A stretch of 64,000 bases of DNA from Hymenopus coronatus (lineage: Eukaryota > Arthropoda > Insecta > Mantodea > Hymenopodidae). Positions 22,468 through 32,540 of this stretch are shown piece by piece. The stretch spans positions 33,069,501-33,133,500 of the forward strand of contig CM060883.1 in NCBI GenBank assembly GCA_030762935.1, given 5' to 3'. Made by a program: the position numbers and the translations under genes. Within the stretch, counting starts at the first letter, position 1; every line of letters begins with the position of its first letter. The notes beneath the pieces are model-generated. The model did no database searches. It was not told where the DNA came from and worked only from the letters and a program-made list of their open reading frames with translations.

Positions 22468-22701
22468 TTATTACTTTCTCTACACGTATTATGAACATAA
22501 TGTAGAGAGAAGATACAGTATTGTACCCAAAAAATCGATATCGAGGATTCATATATGTTTTGAGGCCCCCTGAATAAAAAAAAAAGCTTTCTAGAAATAT
22601 GTCCCTGTGTGTGTGTGTGTGTGTGTCTTTGGCCAGCATAGCTCAGAAACGAAAAGTCGGTTAAATACCAAACTTGGTATATAAGTTGAGTGTCTTTCAA
22701 A
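22468..22701 (+). mobile_element. HLE copy, head part (split by SINE A and another HLE)
   Basis: The head starts TTATTACTTTCTCTACACGT. GT tract at 22607-22626. The copy continues at 23002-23538 and ends at 24431-24577 after two later insertions. Confidence 0.9.
22686..22701. repeat. SINE A target-site duplication, left
   Basis: TTGAGTGTCTTTCAAA pairs with TTGAGCACCTTCCAAG at 23002-23017, with several mismatches from ageing. Both correspond to the same stretch of the interrupted HLE. Confidence 0.65.
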
Positions 22702-22702
22702 A

Positions 22703-22999
22703 GTCGCCCTCCGTGGTGTAATGGCTACCATGTAAACTCATATACCCAAGGTCGCGGGTTCAAACCCGGCAGAGGACAATGGATTTTTTCGGGTGTAAAA
22801 AATCCTTAGCGTGCTTCCTCCGGAAGGGAAGTAAAGCCGTTGGTCCCAAGTCATAGATGTACGGCACGTAAAAGAACCTCAAGACTGATAGAGAGGCCTC
22901 TGAGCAAAATTAAGCGGTCTTTCACGCCCAATTTAGAATGGGACGCTGAGAACCACAGCAGTTAAAGAGCTTCCATAAATAACACGCCATTTACATTTA
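22703..22999 (+). mobile_element. SINE A, best-preserved copy
   Basis: tRNA-like head GTCGCCCTCCGTGGTGTAAT with an A box near 22714-22724 and a B box GGTTCAAACCC at 22757-22767. The unrelated body follows (TTTTTTCGGGTGTAAAAAAT, GCACGTAAAAGAACCTCAAG, TTTCACGCCCAATTTAGAAT). The tail GCTTCCATAAATAACACGCC has no long poly-A. Pol III transcription of this type is inferred from the boxes. Confidence 0.92.
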
Positions 23000-23001
23000 T
23001 T

Positions 23002-23538
23002 TTGAGCACCTTCCAAGGATGCAGCACGAACATTTTCAAGAAAATCCCCCACTAGCCTTTATATGGAAAAGTTTTCGAAAATGTTTATTTTCTCAAAAAT
23101 GACTGTAACGATTTTGATTAAAATGCTTTATGTCTAAGATATTTTTATGAAAAACGAAATGGGTATCTTAAATTTTCTGGGAATAGCCTCTGAAGATCTC
23201 GTCATTCTGGAAAGCTCTTGTATAACTGGCAAACTGTAAGAGATATACAAAAAACCTACTACACAAAAAAATGTAGATATCATTTAAAAACACGCTTAGT
23301 CATATACATATTATAGATTATTGGTTTCAATTTTAAGCCACTTAACTTCTCTCCAATGGAAAGACACTTTTCTTCTCGTTTCTCGTTTGTTTACCCTGGC
23401 AAACAACCTGGCTAGAAGCCCGAGAAGATTTTGAATTAACACGTCGCCAGGAAAGCTATAGTTCTTATTTTAAGGAGAATGGAGTTTCAATTGTTTCACC
23501 TGCTTTTAAAATACTTGTCTATCACTTTAGCCTGTGCA
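23002..23538 (+). mobile_element. HLE copy, middle part (continuation)
   Basis: It resumes at TTGAGCACCTTCCAAGGATG and runs through the core to TATCACTTTAGCCTGTGCA, where a younger HLE is inserted. Confidence 0.88.
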
Positions 23539-24430
23539 TTTTTACTTTCTCCATACGCACTATGTACATAGTGTATAGAGAAAGTATTGCACTCCACCCA
23601 AAAATTCGTTACCGAGATTTCATCGGAAATATATGTTTTAGGGTCCCCAATATCCAAAAAAAGTATTTTCACAAAAAGGTCCGTGTGTGTGTGTGTATGT
23701 GTGTGTGTGTGTGTGTCCGTGTGTCTGTGAACACGATAACTCAAAAACGAAAAGTCGGTAAAATACCAAACTTGGTATTTAAGTTTAGTATCTTCCAGGG
23801 ATGCGACACGAAGATTTTGAGAAAAATCCCCCCTCCCCAACTACCCTTTACATGGAACTTTTTTCGAAAATTTTGATTTTCTCACAAATGGCGCTAACGA
23901 TTTTAATTAAAATTTCGGATATTAAAGATATTTACCTGGCAAATAAAATGTATATCTTTAATTTTCTGGGAATAGCCTCAGAAGAGTAGTTTATTCAGGA
24001 TGAATTTTAATAAATTTTGAATAACTGCTAAACCGTAAGAGATGGACAAAACCTTACCACACAAAAAATGTAGAGCACATTAAAACACACAATTTATGTT
24101 ATATACATTTTTTTCGTGGAGTTCGTCGTTTTTGTGACATTCCTTATTTTTGGTTTCTGCTATGAAAAATATACTTTTCTCATACAGGAACTTGTCAGCT
24201 CCTATCCATATAAACAAAGGAACTTCATTGACATAGCAGCCAGCTTTTGACTATCACTTTAACCTACGGTTGTCCCTTATTTCGCTTCAACTTACAAGGA
24301 AGCGAGTAATAAGACTATTTCTGCTAATTTTTTCTGATTAGCATAAAGTATATAGAAGTATAAGCTTTTTAAGAATTATTTGCTGCAGGGATATGGAGAA
24401 AGTCATGTGAATGGTACACATCAGATTTTT
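23539..24430 (+). mobile_element. HLE reference copy, full length (892 bp)
   Basis: This copy shows every part of the family. Head TTTTTACTTTCTCCATACGC with a palindrome on CTATGTACATAG (23560-23571). Box ATTCGTTACCGAGATTTCAT. GT tract (23684-23726). CTCAAAAACGAAAAGTCGG. Dyad ATACCAAACTTGGTAT. GCGACACGAAGATTTTGAGA. Core TTAAAGATATTTACCTGG. ACCGTAAGAGATGGACAAAA. A small hairpin GCTAAT..ATTAGC-like near 24322-24342. The 3' motif GGAGAAAGT complements the head. Terminal hairpin ATGTGAATGGTACACAT, then TTTTTT. No coding capacity. The architecture matches non-autonomous Helentrons. It is inserted into an older HLE at a T-rich point. Confidence 0.9.
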
Positions 24431-24577
24431 TATTGCCATTCTACTTGTAAGAAAGGAAGCAATAAGACTAATTCTGCGCATGTTTATCGTCATAAGCATG
24501 ATGTAGATAAAAGATTAATCTTTTGAATAAAAGGTTTGTTTGCGGAACAGCTAGAGAAAGTCATGTGAGTGGAATAC
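24431..24577 (+). mobile_element. HLE copy, tail part (end of split copy)
   Basis: CATTCTACTTGTAAGAAAGG through CAGCTAGAGAAAGTCATGTG completes the HLE that began at 22468. It is of the second subfamily. Confidence 0.85.
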
Positions 24578-24578
24578 A

Positions 24579-25397
24579 TTTTTTACTTTCTCTACACGTA
24601 CTATGTACATAGTGTATAGAGAAGGTATTCCACTCCACCAAAAAAATCGATACCGAGATTTCACCGGAAATATATGTTTTAGGGTCCCCTGTAACCAAAA
24701 AAAAGGATTTTCAGAAAAAGGTCCGTGTGTGAATGTCCGTGTGTCTGTGAACACGATAGCTCAAGAACGAAAATTCGGTAAAATGCCAAACTTGGTATTT
24801 AAGTTTAATATCTTCCAGGGATGCGACACGAAGAGTTTGAGAAAAATCCCCCACCCTAAACTACCCCTTACATGGAGCTTTTTTCGAAAATTTTGATTTT
24901 CTAAAAAATGGCTCTAACGATTTTGATTAAAATATCAAATATTAGAAATATTTACCTCACAAATAAAATGTATATCTTGAATTTTCTGGGAATAGCCCCT
25001 GAAGACTACTTTATTCTGGGTGAATTTTACGGAATTTTGCTTAACTGCTAAACCGTAAGAGATGAACAAAAACTTATCACACAACAAATGTAGAGCACTT
25101 TAAAACACACAATTTATGTCATGTACACTTTTTCGTGGAATTGATTGTTTTTGAGATATTCCTTGTTTTTGATTTCAGCTATGAGAAACTTACTTTTCTC
25201 ATACGGGAATTTGTCAACTATCTCTTTAACCAACGGTACTCCCTTATTTCCCTTCTACTTCCAAGGAAACAAGTAATAAGACTATTCCTGTTAATTTTTT
25301 CTCAGTTAACATGAAGTAAATAGAAGTATAAACATTTTAATAATAATTTGTTGCAGAGATGTACAGAAAGCATGTGAACGGATCACATCAGATTTTT
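24579..25397 (+). mobile_element. HLE copy, full length
   Basis: It starts TTTTTTACTTTCTCTACACG directly after the tail hairpin of the previous copy and ends ACACATCAGATTTTTTT. Its GT tract is short (24724-24735). Confidence 0.92.
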
Positions 25398-25680
25398 TTC
25401 TATCCGCTTTGTGTTAATCGATATATGCTCTGGCTGTCTCCTGTAGATTGCTGTAGGAGAAATCCGATGTATTCCATTTCTTTATTTATATTTTGCAACA
25501 CACTACTCTTTGTAGTGTAGTAATCCTGGGAAAAAAACCCAGAGGGAATCTTTAAATAAACAAGTTTCGTAAGAGGTATAGGGAAACATTTCTAGGAAAC
25601 CGAAAAAAAGACCTGTCAGAGCTTCACAATGTTTTTGGAATAACTTACTTCAACCGATTTCTCCATAAACTCTTGTAGTT
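25398..25680. other. Spacer, no recognised feature
   Basis: It contains a small hairpin, ACTACTCTTTGTAGTGTAGT, near 25503-25522. Otherwise nothing identifiable. Confidence 0.4.
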
Positions 25681-26290
25681 AAAAATCTGACATGACTTTC
25701 TCTATATCTCTGCTGCAAATTATTGTTAACAAGTTTATGCTTCCATTTACTTCATGCTAATCGAGAAAAAATTAGCTGAAATAGTCTTATTGCTTGCTTC
25801 CTTGTAAGTAGAAGCGAAATAAGGGAGTACCATAGGTTAAAGTGATAGTCAAAAGCTGGTTGCTATGTGGCTGAAGTTCCTTTATTTGTATGGGCAGAAG
25901 TTGACAAATTCCTGTATGAGAAGTTATGTTTTTCAAAATTGAATCCAAAAACAAGGTATATGTAAAAAACGATCACCTCCACGAGGAAAATGTATACAAC
26001 ATAAATTGTGTGTTTCAATGTGCTCTACATTTTTTGAGATGTGGTAAGTTTTTGTCCATCTCTTACGGTTTAGCAGTTTTTCAAAAGTACGTAAATTCTA
26101 TTACCGGAAAATTCAAGATATACAATTTATTTTTTTAGATAAATACTAAGTAAACTTAAATGCCAAGTTTGGTATTTTACCGACTTTTCGTTTTTGAGTA
26201 TTTTCGGTGAAATCTCAGTATCGAATTTTTGGGTGGAGTGCAATACCTTCCCTATACACTATGTATGTAGTACGTACAGAAAAAGTAAAA
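25681..26290 (-). mobile_element. HLE copy with two internal deletions
   Basis: The tail hairpin is shortened (AAAAATCTGACATGACTTTC). About 170 bp is missing near 26140, and the CA tract is missing at about 26200 (GTTTTTGAG joins TATTTTCGGTG). The head is present with TACGTACAGAAAAAGTAAAA. Confidence 0.88.
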
Positions 26291-27315
26291 GTGTAACAAA
26301 TGTAACGTTCTTTGTTACAATCTGTAAATCATAAGTTATAGTCAATGAAACACAATTTGAACATAATGTAGTAACAAAGTAAACGCTTGATTGTCCCGAG
26401 CAAAAGTAGCTTTTCACAATAATAACAACTTAGTCTCGAGAAACATGTATAACTCCAAATTTTGCTTAAGCTGAAAGAAACCACACTTTTGCCTCACTTG
26501 ACGGATACGCAGTAAAGATTCGCTGTGTTTTAGAAGACGTCTGTCCCAAGGCGAGTTCTCCAGCTGACTGACTTGCTTCTCTCTCCCACGAGGGCTTCTT
26601 TGAGAAGCGGCGAAGGGATAGTTCTAGCATTTCCCACATGGTCGCAGCACAATCTCAATTAAGTCACTCTGACAATAGCACTTAATATTATTTCTGTTAG
26701 TTGTATGACGTCAGTAGGTATCAGCAAACGCGGTTTGAACTGTGGAAGGGACAACGGATTATCTTACAAAAATTGTTCTATCTACTGCATCTAATCGCAA
26801 TAGACGTTTGCAGAAACTGTTTTATTATATATTTACTTGCAGCTAGGTAAAAGGGGAATACGGGAATTGTTCATACGGTAGAGCCTGTGAACCGAATTCG
26901 GGGGGGGGGGGAGAGGTCCGCGGTCCAAATCCAATGGGCCGACCAATCTGGTTGTTTTTTGCCCTTTTTTTTATTTCTTTTTGTTTCCCTCAGTCGCAAA
27001 GACAAATACCGTATTGAATATATAATGTATTGAACCAAAGTTCCACCTACAGATAGTGTAAGCTTGTCGCGGACATACATGGTAAGTATGGTGTGATGAG
27101 ATTGCACCTTAAAATATAGTTGCACTTGTAGAAAGTCTGAAAGGCTAACACCATCTGCTAGGCGCGAAGCTCTGGGGATGGGACCTTATTAGGCTAATGT
27201 CCATCACATACCGTCAACGAAGTATCTTACCGAAGTGATCCATCGCGATGACCAAGTTTTAAAGCGATGTAAAATATTTCAAGAGCCCGGTTGTTATGTT
27301 ATGGCCTTGAAATTT
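26291..27315. other. Spacer with a probable SINE remnant
   Basis: About 1 kb. 26875-27020 holds a tRNA-like stretch: GGTAGAGCCTGTGAACC, a G12 run, then a B-box-like GGTCCAAATCC (26927-26937), then TTTCCCTCAGTCGCAAAGAC, which resembles known insect SINE bodies. An 84-codon minus-strand frame over it is not a gene. Confidence 0.4.
26900..26911. repeat. Poly-G run
   Basis: Twelve consecutive G lie inside a tRNA-like remnant. Confidence 0.95.
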
Positions 27316-27990
27316 GACCTCTTTGCATGACCAAGAACAAGAATGTAATAACAACTTCCCATTTGAAAATAGAATTACCATAGAAAAATTTAAACAAAAG
27401 CAAAGAAATATCTCGGAAATGGTTAGCTCCGCAAAAATATATTTACATAAATTCTGTGTCGAAATGTTTTGTGTAGTAAAAATGTTTATTTATCTCTTAC
27501 GATATCCGATTAAGCAGAAGTCCTCCAGATTGAAGAGGGCTTCAATTGCTATTCTATAGAATGCAATATATACATTTTATTTGTCATGTAAATATCTTTA
27601 ATATATTTGGAATTTTAATCAAAATTACTAGAGCCATTTTTGAGAAAACAAAAAATTCCGAAAAATCTTCCAAGTGAAAGCTAGTTTGGGGTGGGACAAT
27701 TTTCCTGAAAATCTGTGTTGCGTCATTTGAATACACTGAACTTAAATACCAAGTTTGTTATTTAACAGAGTTTCGTTTTTGAGTTATGCTATTCACACGC
27801 GCGAGCGCGCGCGCGCACACACGCACACACACACATACACCACGCACACGAACACGCCCACGCGCACACAGCCTTTTCTAAAACGTTGTTCTGTTTCAGG
27901 GGGCCACAAACACCAGTTAAATCTCGAATATCGAATTTTCAATTGGAATACATTACCTTTTGACATTGTACATGGCTGGGAAAGAAAGCA
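27316..27990 (-). mobile_element. HLE copy lacking tail
   Basis: It runs from CTTTGCATGACCAAGAAC to a second-type head (TGTACATGGCTGGGAAAGAA). The microsatellite is an unusually long alternating purine-pyrimidine tract. Confidence 0.85.
27795..27872. repeat. Mixed (CG)n/(CA)n tract
   Basis: ACACGCGCGAGCGCGCGCGC is followed by CA-rich units. Alternating purine-pyrimidine of this length can adopt Z-DNA. It sits at the standard HLE microsatellite position. Confidence 0.85.
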
Positions 27991-28043
27991 GATTCCACTG
28001 TATTACACATTGATCGAAAGAATTTGCTTGGCGTTGTGTCTGT

Positions 28044-28193
28044 GAAATTGAAATTGAGTTTTATTTACGGACGCTCTTTATCTGCTGCTTTTCTTAGCGC
28101 CCCATCTGTTTTGGGCGTAACAGACCGCATAATTTTGCTAGAGGCCTCTTTTATCAGCCTTGAGATTCCTTTACGCGCTTTAAATCTACAACG
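28044..28193 (-). mobile_element. SINE A, tail half (split by SINE C)
   Basis: TGAAATTGAAATTGAGTTTT at the left is the complement of the SINE A tail. The body continues to TTTAAATCTACAAC, then SINE C intervenes. The copy resumes at 28504. Confidence 0.9.
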
Positions 28194-28503
28194 GCGGCGA
28201 CGTGGGCGAGTGGTTAGACCGCTCGCTTCCCATCTAGGCGGCCCTGGTTCGATCCCAAGCGCCCGCAGGTGGGACTCGAGGTGGACGAAGCGGCGTCTGG
28301 TCTGGTTTTTTCCAGGTCCTCCAGTTTCCCCCACCGCTCTTTTCCCCACATGCTCCATCATCACCTTTCCAATCATCGATTTTGCTTATATTTCATATCA
28401 TCCACTTCAAGTTTATGCCTGGCTACGGGCCAACCCCTCGTAACAGGTTTTACATTCTGTGGTTTCATGCCGTTGGCTCCCAGACAGGCATTGGCTTGTA
28501 AGT
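28194..28503 (+). mobile_element. SINE C, well-preserved copy
   Basis: tRNA-like head with A-box region GTGGGCGAGTGGTTAGACC (28202-28220) and B box GGTTCGATCCC at 28246-28256. The body is CGCAGGTGGGACTCGAGG, then TTTTCCAGGTCCTCCAGTTT. It is flanked by a short duplication, CTACAAC, of the SINE A target (28187-28193 and 28501-28507). Confidence 0.88.
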
Positions 28504-28640
28504 CCTACAACACGGGATCAATGTCTTTACTTCCCTTTCGAAGGAAGCCATGCTAAGGATATTTATTTACACCTGAAAAAATCCAGCGCCCTCTGCTGGG
28601 TTTGAACCTACAACCTTGAAAACAAGAGGTTATCACGTTA
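28504..28640 (-). mobile_element. SINE A, head half (continuation)
   Basis: CACGGGATCAATGTCTTTAC, GAAGGAAGCCATGCTAAGGA and a B-box complement GGGTTTGAACC at 28600-28610. It ends at the C11 run. Confidence 0.85.
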
Positions 28641-28651
28641 CCCCCCCCCCC
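28641..28651. repeat. Poly-C run
   Basis: Eleven consecutive C mark the end of the SINE A head. Confidence 0.95.
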
Positions 28652-29470
28652 GCAGGAACAGAGGAAGGAGGTACATTACGTTTGGGGTAGATTTTATGAA
28701 ACGTTTTTCATTTATCACCGTGTATTTCTTCTCGTCTTTCAGTTCCAACAGAAAATGCTAATGCTGTTGCTCACACTTCTTATAAAAGGGCAGAAAACCA
28801 GACTTTTTTTCTTCGGTTGATGGGTTCTGTTTGCGAAAGTTTGTAATTTTGAAATTCTTCGACAGCGACACAATCAATATGACATCGTTATCGTGAATCA
28901 GAACTCCTAACGAGCAACTTCCCCCCCCTCCCCTCCTAAGGAAACGAGTTACATCTCACTATGTTATTACAACTTGGGGGATTTTTCAGACCCCGGTGTA
29001 ATAATTATTTTATGTAATAAGTTCACCACTACCCTCCATTTCAAACTTGTTTTTAAGGGGTGATGCATTTCTCTTCTAGTTATTGCATTTATTTACTTAC
29101 CTATAATTTTGCATTTCACGCATGTCCAAAGCTAGTTCTTGCGAGACACTGACGTCAGAACTTGTTCCCCCGGTTCTAGTTAAGGAGTGCATAAATTTGT
29201 AAAGTCCACAGTATGTAAGATACCGCCAGTGTGTCATTGGCGAGAGTTTAACTTATATCGTTTTAGTAATGTTTTATTAATTAAAAATTAATTAATCTGA
29301 ATTTATTGGGATTTGATTCTTACATATCCTTGGAAAAATGCAAACTTTGTTATAAACTAAGTAATAGAATGGAAGTGATTAGCCTCTTCCGAGGGCAATC
29401 CCAGTGGACTTTTTGATGCCACCAACTTTCGTTGGGCTACGTGCACATTCGCACTTTATCGTCACACCGG

Positions 29471-29590
29471 ATATTCTAGAACATTTGAATATTTGATGCT
29501 GATTGGCTAAGACCACCCATTGGTTCTCCAAATTAGGAGAACGGACACCATGAAGGAAAGCCCTTCCGGGATGCCGCTAAATCTATTTAA
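29471..29590 (+). promoter_or_regulatory. Promoter-like cluster
   Basis: In order: TTCTAGAACATTTGAA (29474 on), a heat-shock-element-like array of TTC and GAA half-sites; two ATTGG (inverted CCAAT) boxes near 29502 and 29519; a perfect CArG box CCAAATTAGG at 29528-29537; and a TATA-like TATTTAAGG near 29583. Each motif is short and could be chance. The order and spacing toward one strand are what stand out. Confidence 0.3.
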
Positions 29591-29609
29591 GGGACTGCAG
29601 ATCCGATCA

Positions 29610-29718
29610 CCAAGTCTTGCCTTTGACCGTCTTGGGGCGTCGCTCCGGGCTTGTTCAAAAAAAACTCGACTACTTCATCTCTCACTTCGCCTAGACACAC
29701 CATGACATATTTCGTAAG
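29610..29718 (+). CDS. Candidate first exon (speculative)
   Basis: About 25 bp downstream of the TATA-like motif a roughly 90-nt leader leads to CACACCATGACATATTTCGT. The ATG is at 29702-29704, in a fair Kozak context. After 17 coding bases, a donor AAG|GTAAGG occurs at 29718/29719. The reading MTYFVR- is too short to identify. No downstream exon could be recognised. The opposite strand is also open here. Confidence 0.2.
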
Positions 29719-30102
29719 GTAAGGTTTTATGTTAGTAACCCCATAATCAGAATAATATTGCCCAGAATGGATTAATGGAATAATTTGCAATCCCCCACCT
29801 TTGTAAACATTCGCTACCAAAAAATGATTTATTCTTACTTTATATATTAGCTTAATTTAAGTCCCATTATCATTGCTCTACCAACTGCCTTCCTTTCACC
29901 ACCCTCTAATAGCTTTCCCCCCCCCCCACGTCCCAGAGTCTTGTTAGCGAGAATATCTCACTGAAATGCATACCGGTTATTACACACAATAATAGTGATA
30001 CTTTTGCCATGTATCGGAATTCTAACTTACCCGACTCATTAAATACATTTTTATTGTCTAAACGTATTGTTCTAATAATTTACGTGATGCATTTTAAAAT
30101 GG

Positions 30103-30116
30103 TAATACACTAGTCC
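30103..30116. repeat. SINE D target-site duplication, left
   Basis: TAATACACTAGTCC is repeated exactly at 30433-30446. Confidence 0.95.
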
Positions 30117-30432
30117 GGTGGTAGTGCAGCTACTTACCAAGCGGGAGACCTGGGATCAATCCCCAGTACCGGCGTGGGGATTTTTCCCCCGCTGGGAGAC
30201 CTGGACCGGGGTCACTCAGCCTCGTAAGGCCAATTGAGGAGCTACTTGATTGAGAAGTAGCGACTCCAGGTCATGAGGACCGCATTAACCGGCCGGGAGG
30301 GATTCGAGGCGCTGACCACGTCTCACCCTCCAATACTGCACCCCATCCATGATCCATGACGTCTGTAGTGGACCGAGATGGGGGACGCAGCGGCCGGGCG
30401 GTAGGCCAAGGTTCCCCGTGCCATGGAGTTAT
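30117..30432 (+). mobile_element. SINE D, full length, young
   Basis: tRNA-like head GGTGGTAGTGCAGCTACTTA with B-box-like GGATCAATCCC (30153-30163). A GGCGTGGGGATTTTTCCCCC hinge follows, then a conserved body: GGTCACTCAGCCTCGTAAGG, GAGGAGCTACTTGATTGAGA, GGCCGGGAGGGATTCGAGGC. It ends GTGCCATGGAGT. The perfect 14-bp duplication shows LINE-mediated insertion and suggests recent activity. Confidence 0.93.
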
Positions 30433-30446
30433 TAATACACTAGTCC
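30433..30446. repeat. SINE D target-site duplication, right
   Basis: Identical to 30103-30116. Confidence 0.95.
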
Positions 30447-30902
30447 AATAGCAAATGAGTTATATTATGTTTTATATTAGCCCTAATTAGTGCTGAAAAT
30501 TATTACATTTTGTACGCTCCAACAATTTTGACTTTTCAAAATCTAATAATTTATTTAGTAAAACTGGAACATTGTTTCGAAAAAGTAATATGACCAGTTT
30601 CTCTAATATGCTTTTTTGAGGCTGCATGACATGTTTAAACAAATTAATGCAAATCCGTATTGTGTGGCACATTTTGATTATGGAAAATAAAGTTTAAAGT
30701 CTATTAATAGGCATGCGTTTACAGATCTATAACTTCAGTTAATTGAAGTTTAAAATTCATATCATTTTACTATGTAACTAATATTTGGTGAAAATTTAGA
30801 GAAAAATGTTGGTGGGTCACACATGCTCTCATAAATATATATAGCGCTCGGTAGCGAAAAGTACATATTTTAAGAAAAATGCAACTGGAATTAATTGTTC
30901 TA
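30447..30902. other. AT-rich spacer
   Basis: No recognised feature. A 61-codon minus-strand frame (30487-30672) has no motif. Confidence 0.4.
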
Positions 30903-31722
30903 AAAAATCTGATGTGTTCCATTCACATGACACTCTCTACATCTCTGCAACAAATTATTGTTAAAAATCTGCTTCTATTTACTTCATTCTAATTGAAAAA
31001 AAAAATTAGCAGAAATAGTAGAAGCGAAATAAGGGAGTGCCAAAGGTTAAAGTGATAGTCAAAACCTGGTGGCTATGTGAATGAAGCTCCTTTATTTGTA
31101 TTGACAGGAGTTCAAAAATTCCTGTATGAGAAAAGTATAAGTTTTACAAAGCTGAAACCAAAAAACAAGGAATATCTCAAGAACGATCAAGTTCACCAAA
31201 AAAAATGCATATGACATAAATTGTATGTTTGAACGTGCTCTACATTTGTGTGCGTTAAGAGTTTGTCCATTTTTTATCGTTTAGCAGTTATGCAAAATTC
31301 CGTAAAATTCATCCAGAGTAAAGTAGTCTTCAGAGGCTATTCCAAGACAATTCAAGATATACATTTTATTTGTCGTTTTAATATACGTTTTTAATCAAAA
31401 TTGTTAGAGACATTTTGGAGCAAATCAAAATTTTGAAAAAAGTTCCATGTAAAGGGTAGCTGGGGGCGGGGTGATTTTATTGAAAGTCTTCGTGTCGCAT
31501 CCTTGGCAGATACCAAACTTAAATACCAAGTTTGGAATTTAACGGTCTTTCCGTTTTTGAGCTTTGCCGTTCACAGACATTTTTTTTCCATTTTTTTTTT
31601 TGATTCAGGGGGACCCAAAACATATACGTATTTCCGGTGAAATTTTGGGTTCGAAATTTTGGGTGCATTACAATACCTTCTCTACACACTATGTGCATAG
31701 TACGTGTAGAGAAAGTAAAAAT
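30903..31722 (-). mobile_element. HLE copy, full length, microsatellite lost
   Basis: Tail AAAAAATCTGATGTGTTCCA and head TACGTGTAGAGAAAGTAAAA are both intact. The CA tract is replaced by a T-rich stretch at 31579-31600. Confidence 0.9.
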
Positions 31723-32335
31723 ACAAACATAAAATTTTCGAAAGAAAAAAGTTGGGAGTTACTTAAATGATTCTTAAGGATTCATTTTCCAAATCATATT
31801 ACATACACAACGCGACGATAATTTAGCTCATCTATTAAGGATGTGTACATCATCCTTAGAAGCAGATATTGATGGACTTGTCCAAGGTAAAACATAACAC
31901 CGAAGTCACAAAACAACACTATATAGATGAAGAACACCTTGTATTTACAAACATTACATTATGTCGCACAGCGGTATGCACCAATGCTTCACACAGAATA
32001 GAATAAATTACAGCGGCTTACGCTCTGCACTTTCATTTGGACATACCTGCTGTATTCCATTTCGTGTATTTAACGGAAATTATGTGCAACAATTACGTGT
32101 TATTTATTTAAAATTTGCTGTTCTAACAGAATTCGTTGTTTCCCATGCATAATTTAGAAATTCCATACTTGTTAAGCATTATTTTGTTTTTCAATTATTA
32201 TTATTATCTAGCCGATATTTGTCGACTATTATTTAGGAAACTAGTTAAGATAATTTGCTGAATGTTTCTAGGTATGTTGAGCAATACTTTTACAGTTGAT
32301 TGATAAAGAATGTTTATCAGAAGCAAAACTATATC
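31723..32335. other. Spacer with a small palindrome
   Basis: TAAGGATG-TGTA-CATCATCCTTA (31836-31858) forms a short imperfect hairpin. Nothing else is recognisable. Confidence 0.4.
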
Positions 32336-32478
32336 TTATTGCTTTTTCTACACGTATTATGTACATAGTGTATAAGAGGGATTGTATTGCACCCAAAAAA
32401 TTCGATACCGGGATTTCACCGAAAATACATTTTTTGGACCCTCTGGATCCAAAAAAAAAAAAAATATTTTAAACATGC

Positions 32479-32540
<62 letters not shown>

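Larger units (their letters stand above)
28652..30102. other. Repeat-poor interval
   Basis: This is the longest stretch of the first half without HLE or SINE. It includes a perfect palindromic CRE-type site TGACGTCA (29150-29157), C-rich runs (28921-28937, 29923-29931) and the promoter-like cluster listed separately. A 77-codon minus-strand frame (29587-29820) overlaps the candidate exon and cannot be excluded as coding. Confidence 0.5.

Noticed and set aside
22703..22775. A true tRNA gene at the SINE A head (and at the other SINE heads)
   Set aside because: A and B boxes are present, but the cloverleaf is degraded and an unrelated body and retroposon tail follow.
23496..23840. Recurrent 85-120 codon frames on the strand opposite the HLE head, with HTHTHTHT tracts and similar flanking peptides in many copies
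   Set aside because: They read through the head palindrome and the CA microsatellite, change length with it, and are broken in most copies. The similarity reflects DNA homology of the repeat and not a conserved protein.
28024..28443. 139-codon plus-strand and 103-codon minus-strand frames
   Set aside because: Both lie entirely within the SINE A and SINE C nest.
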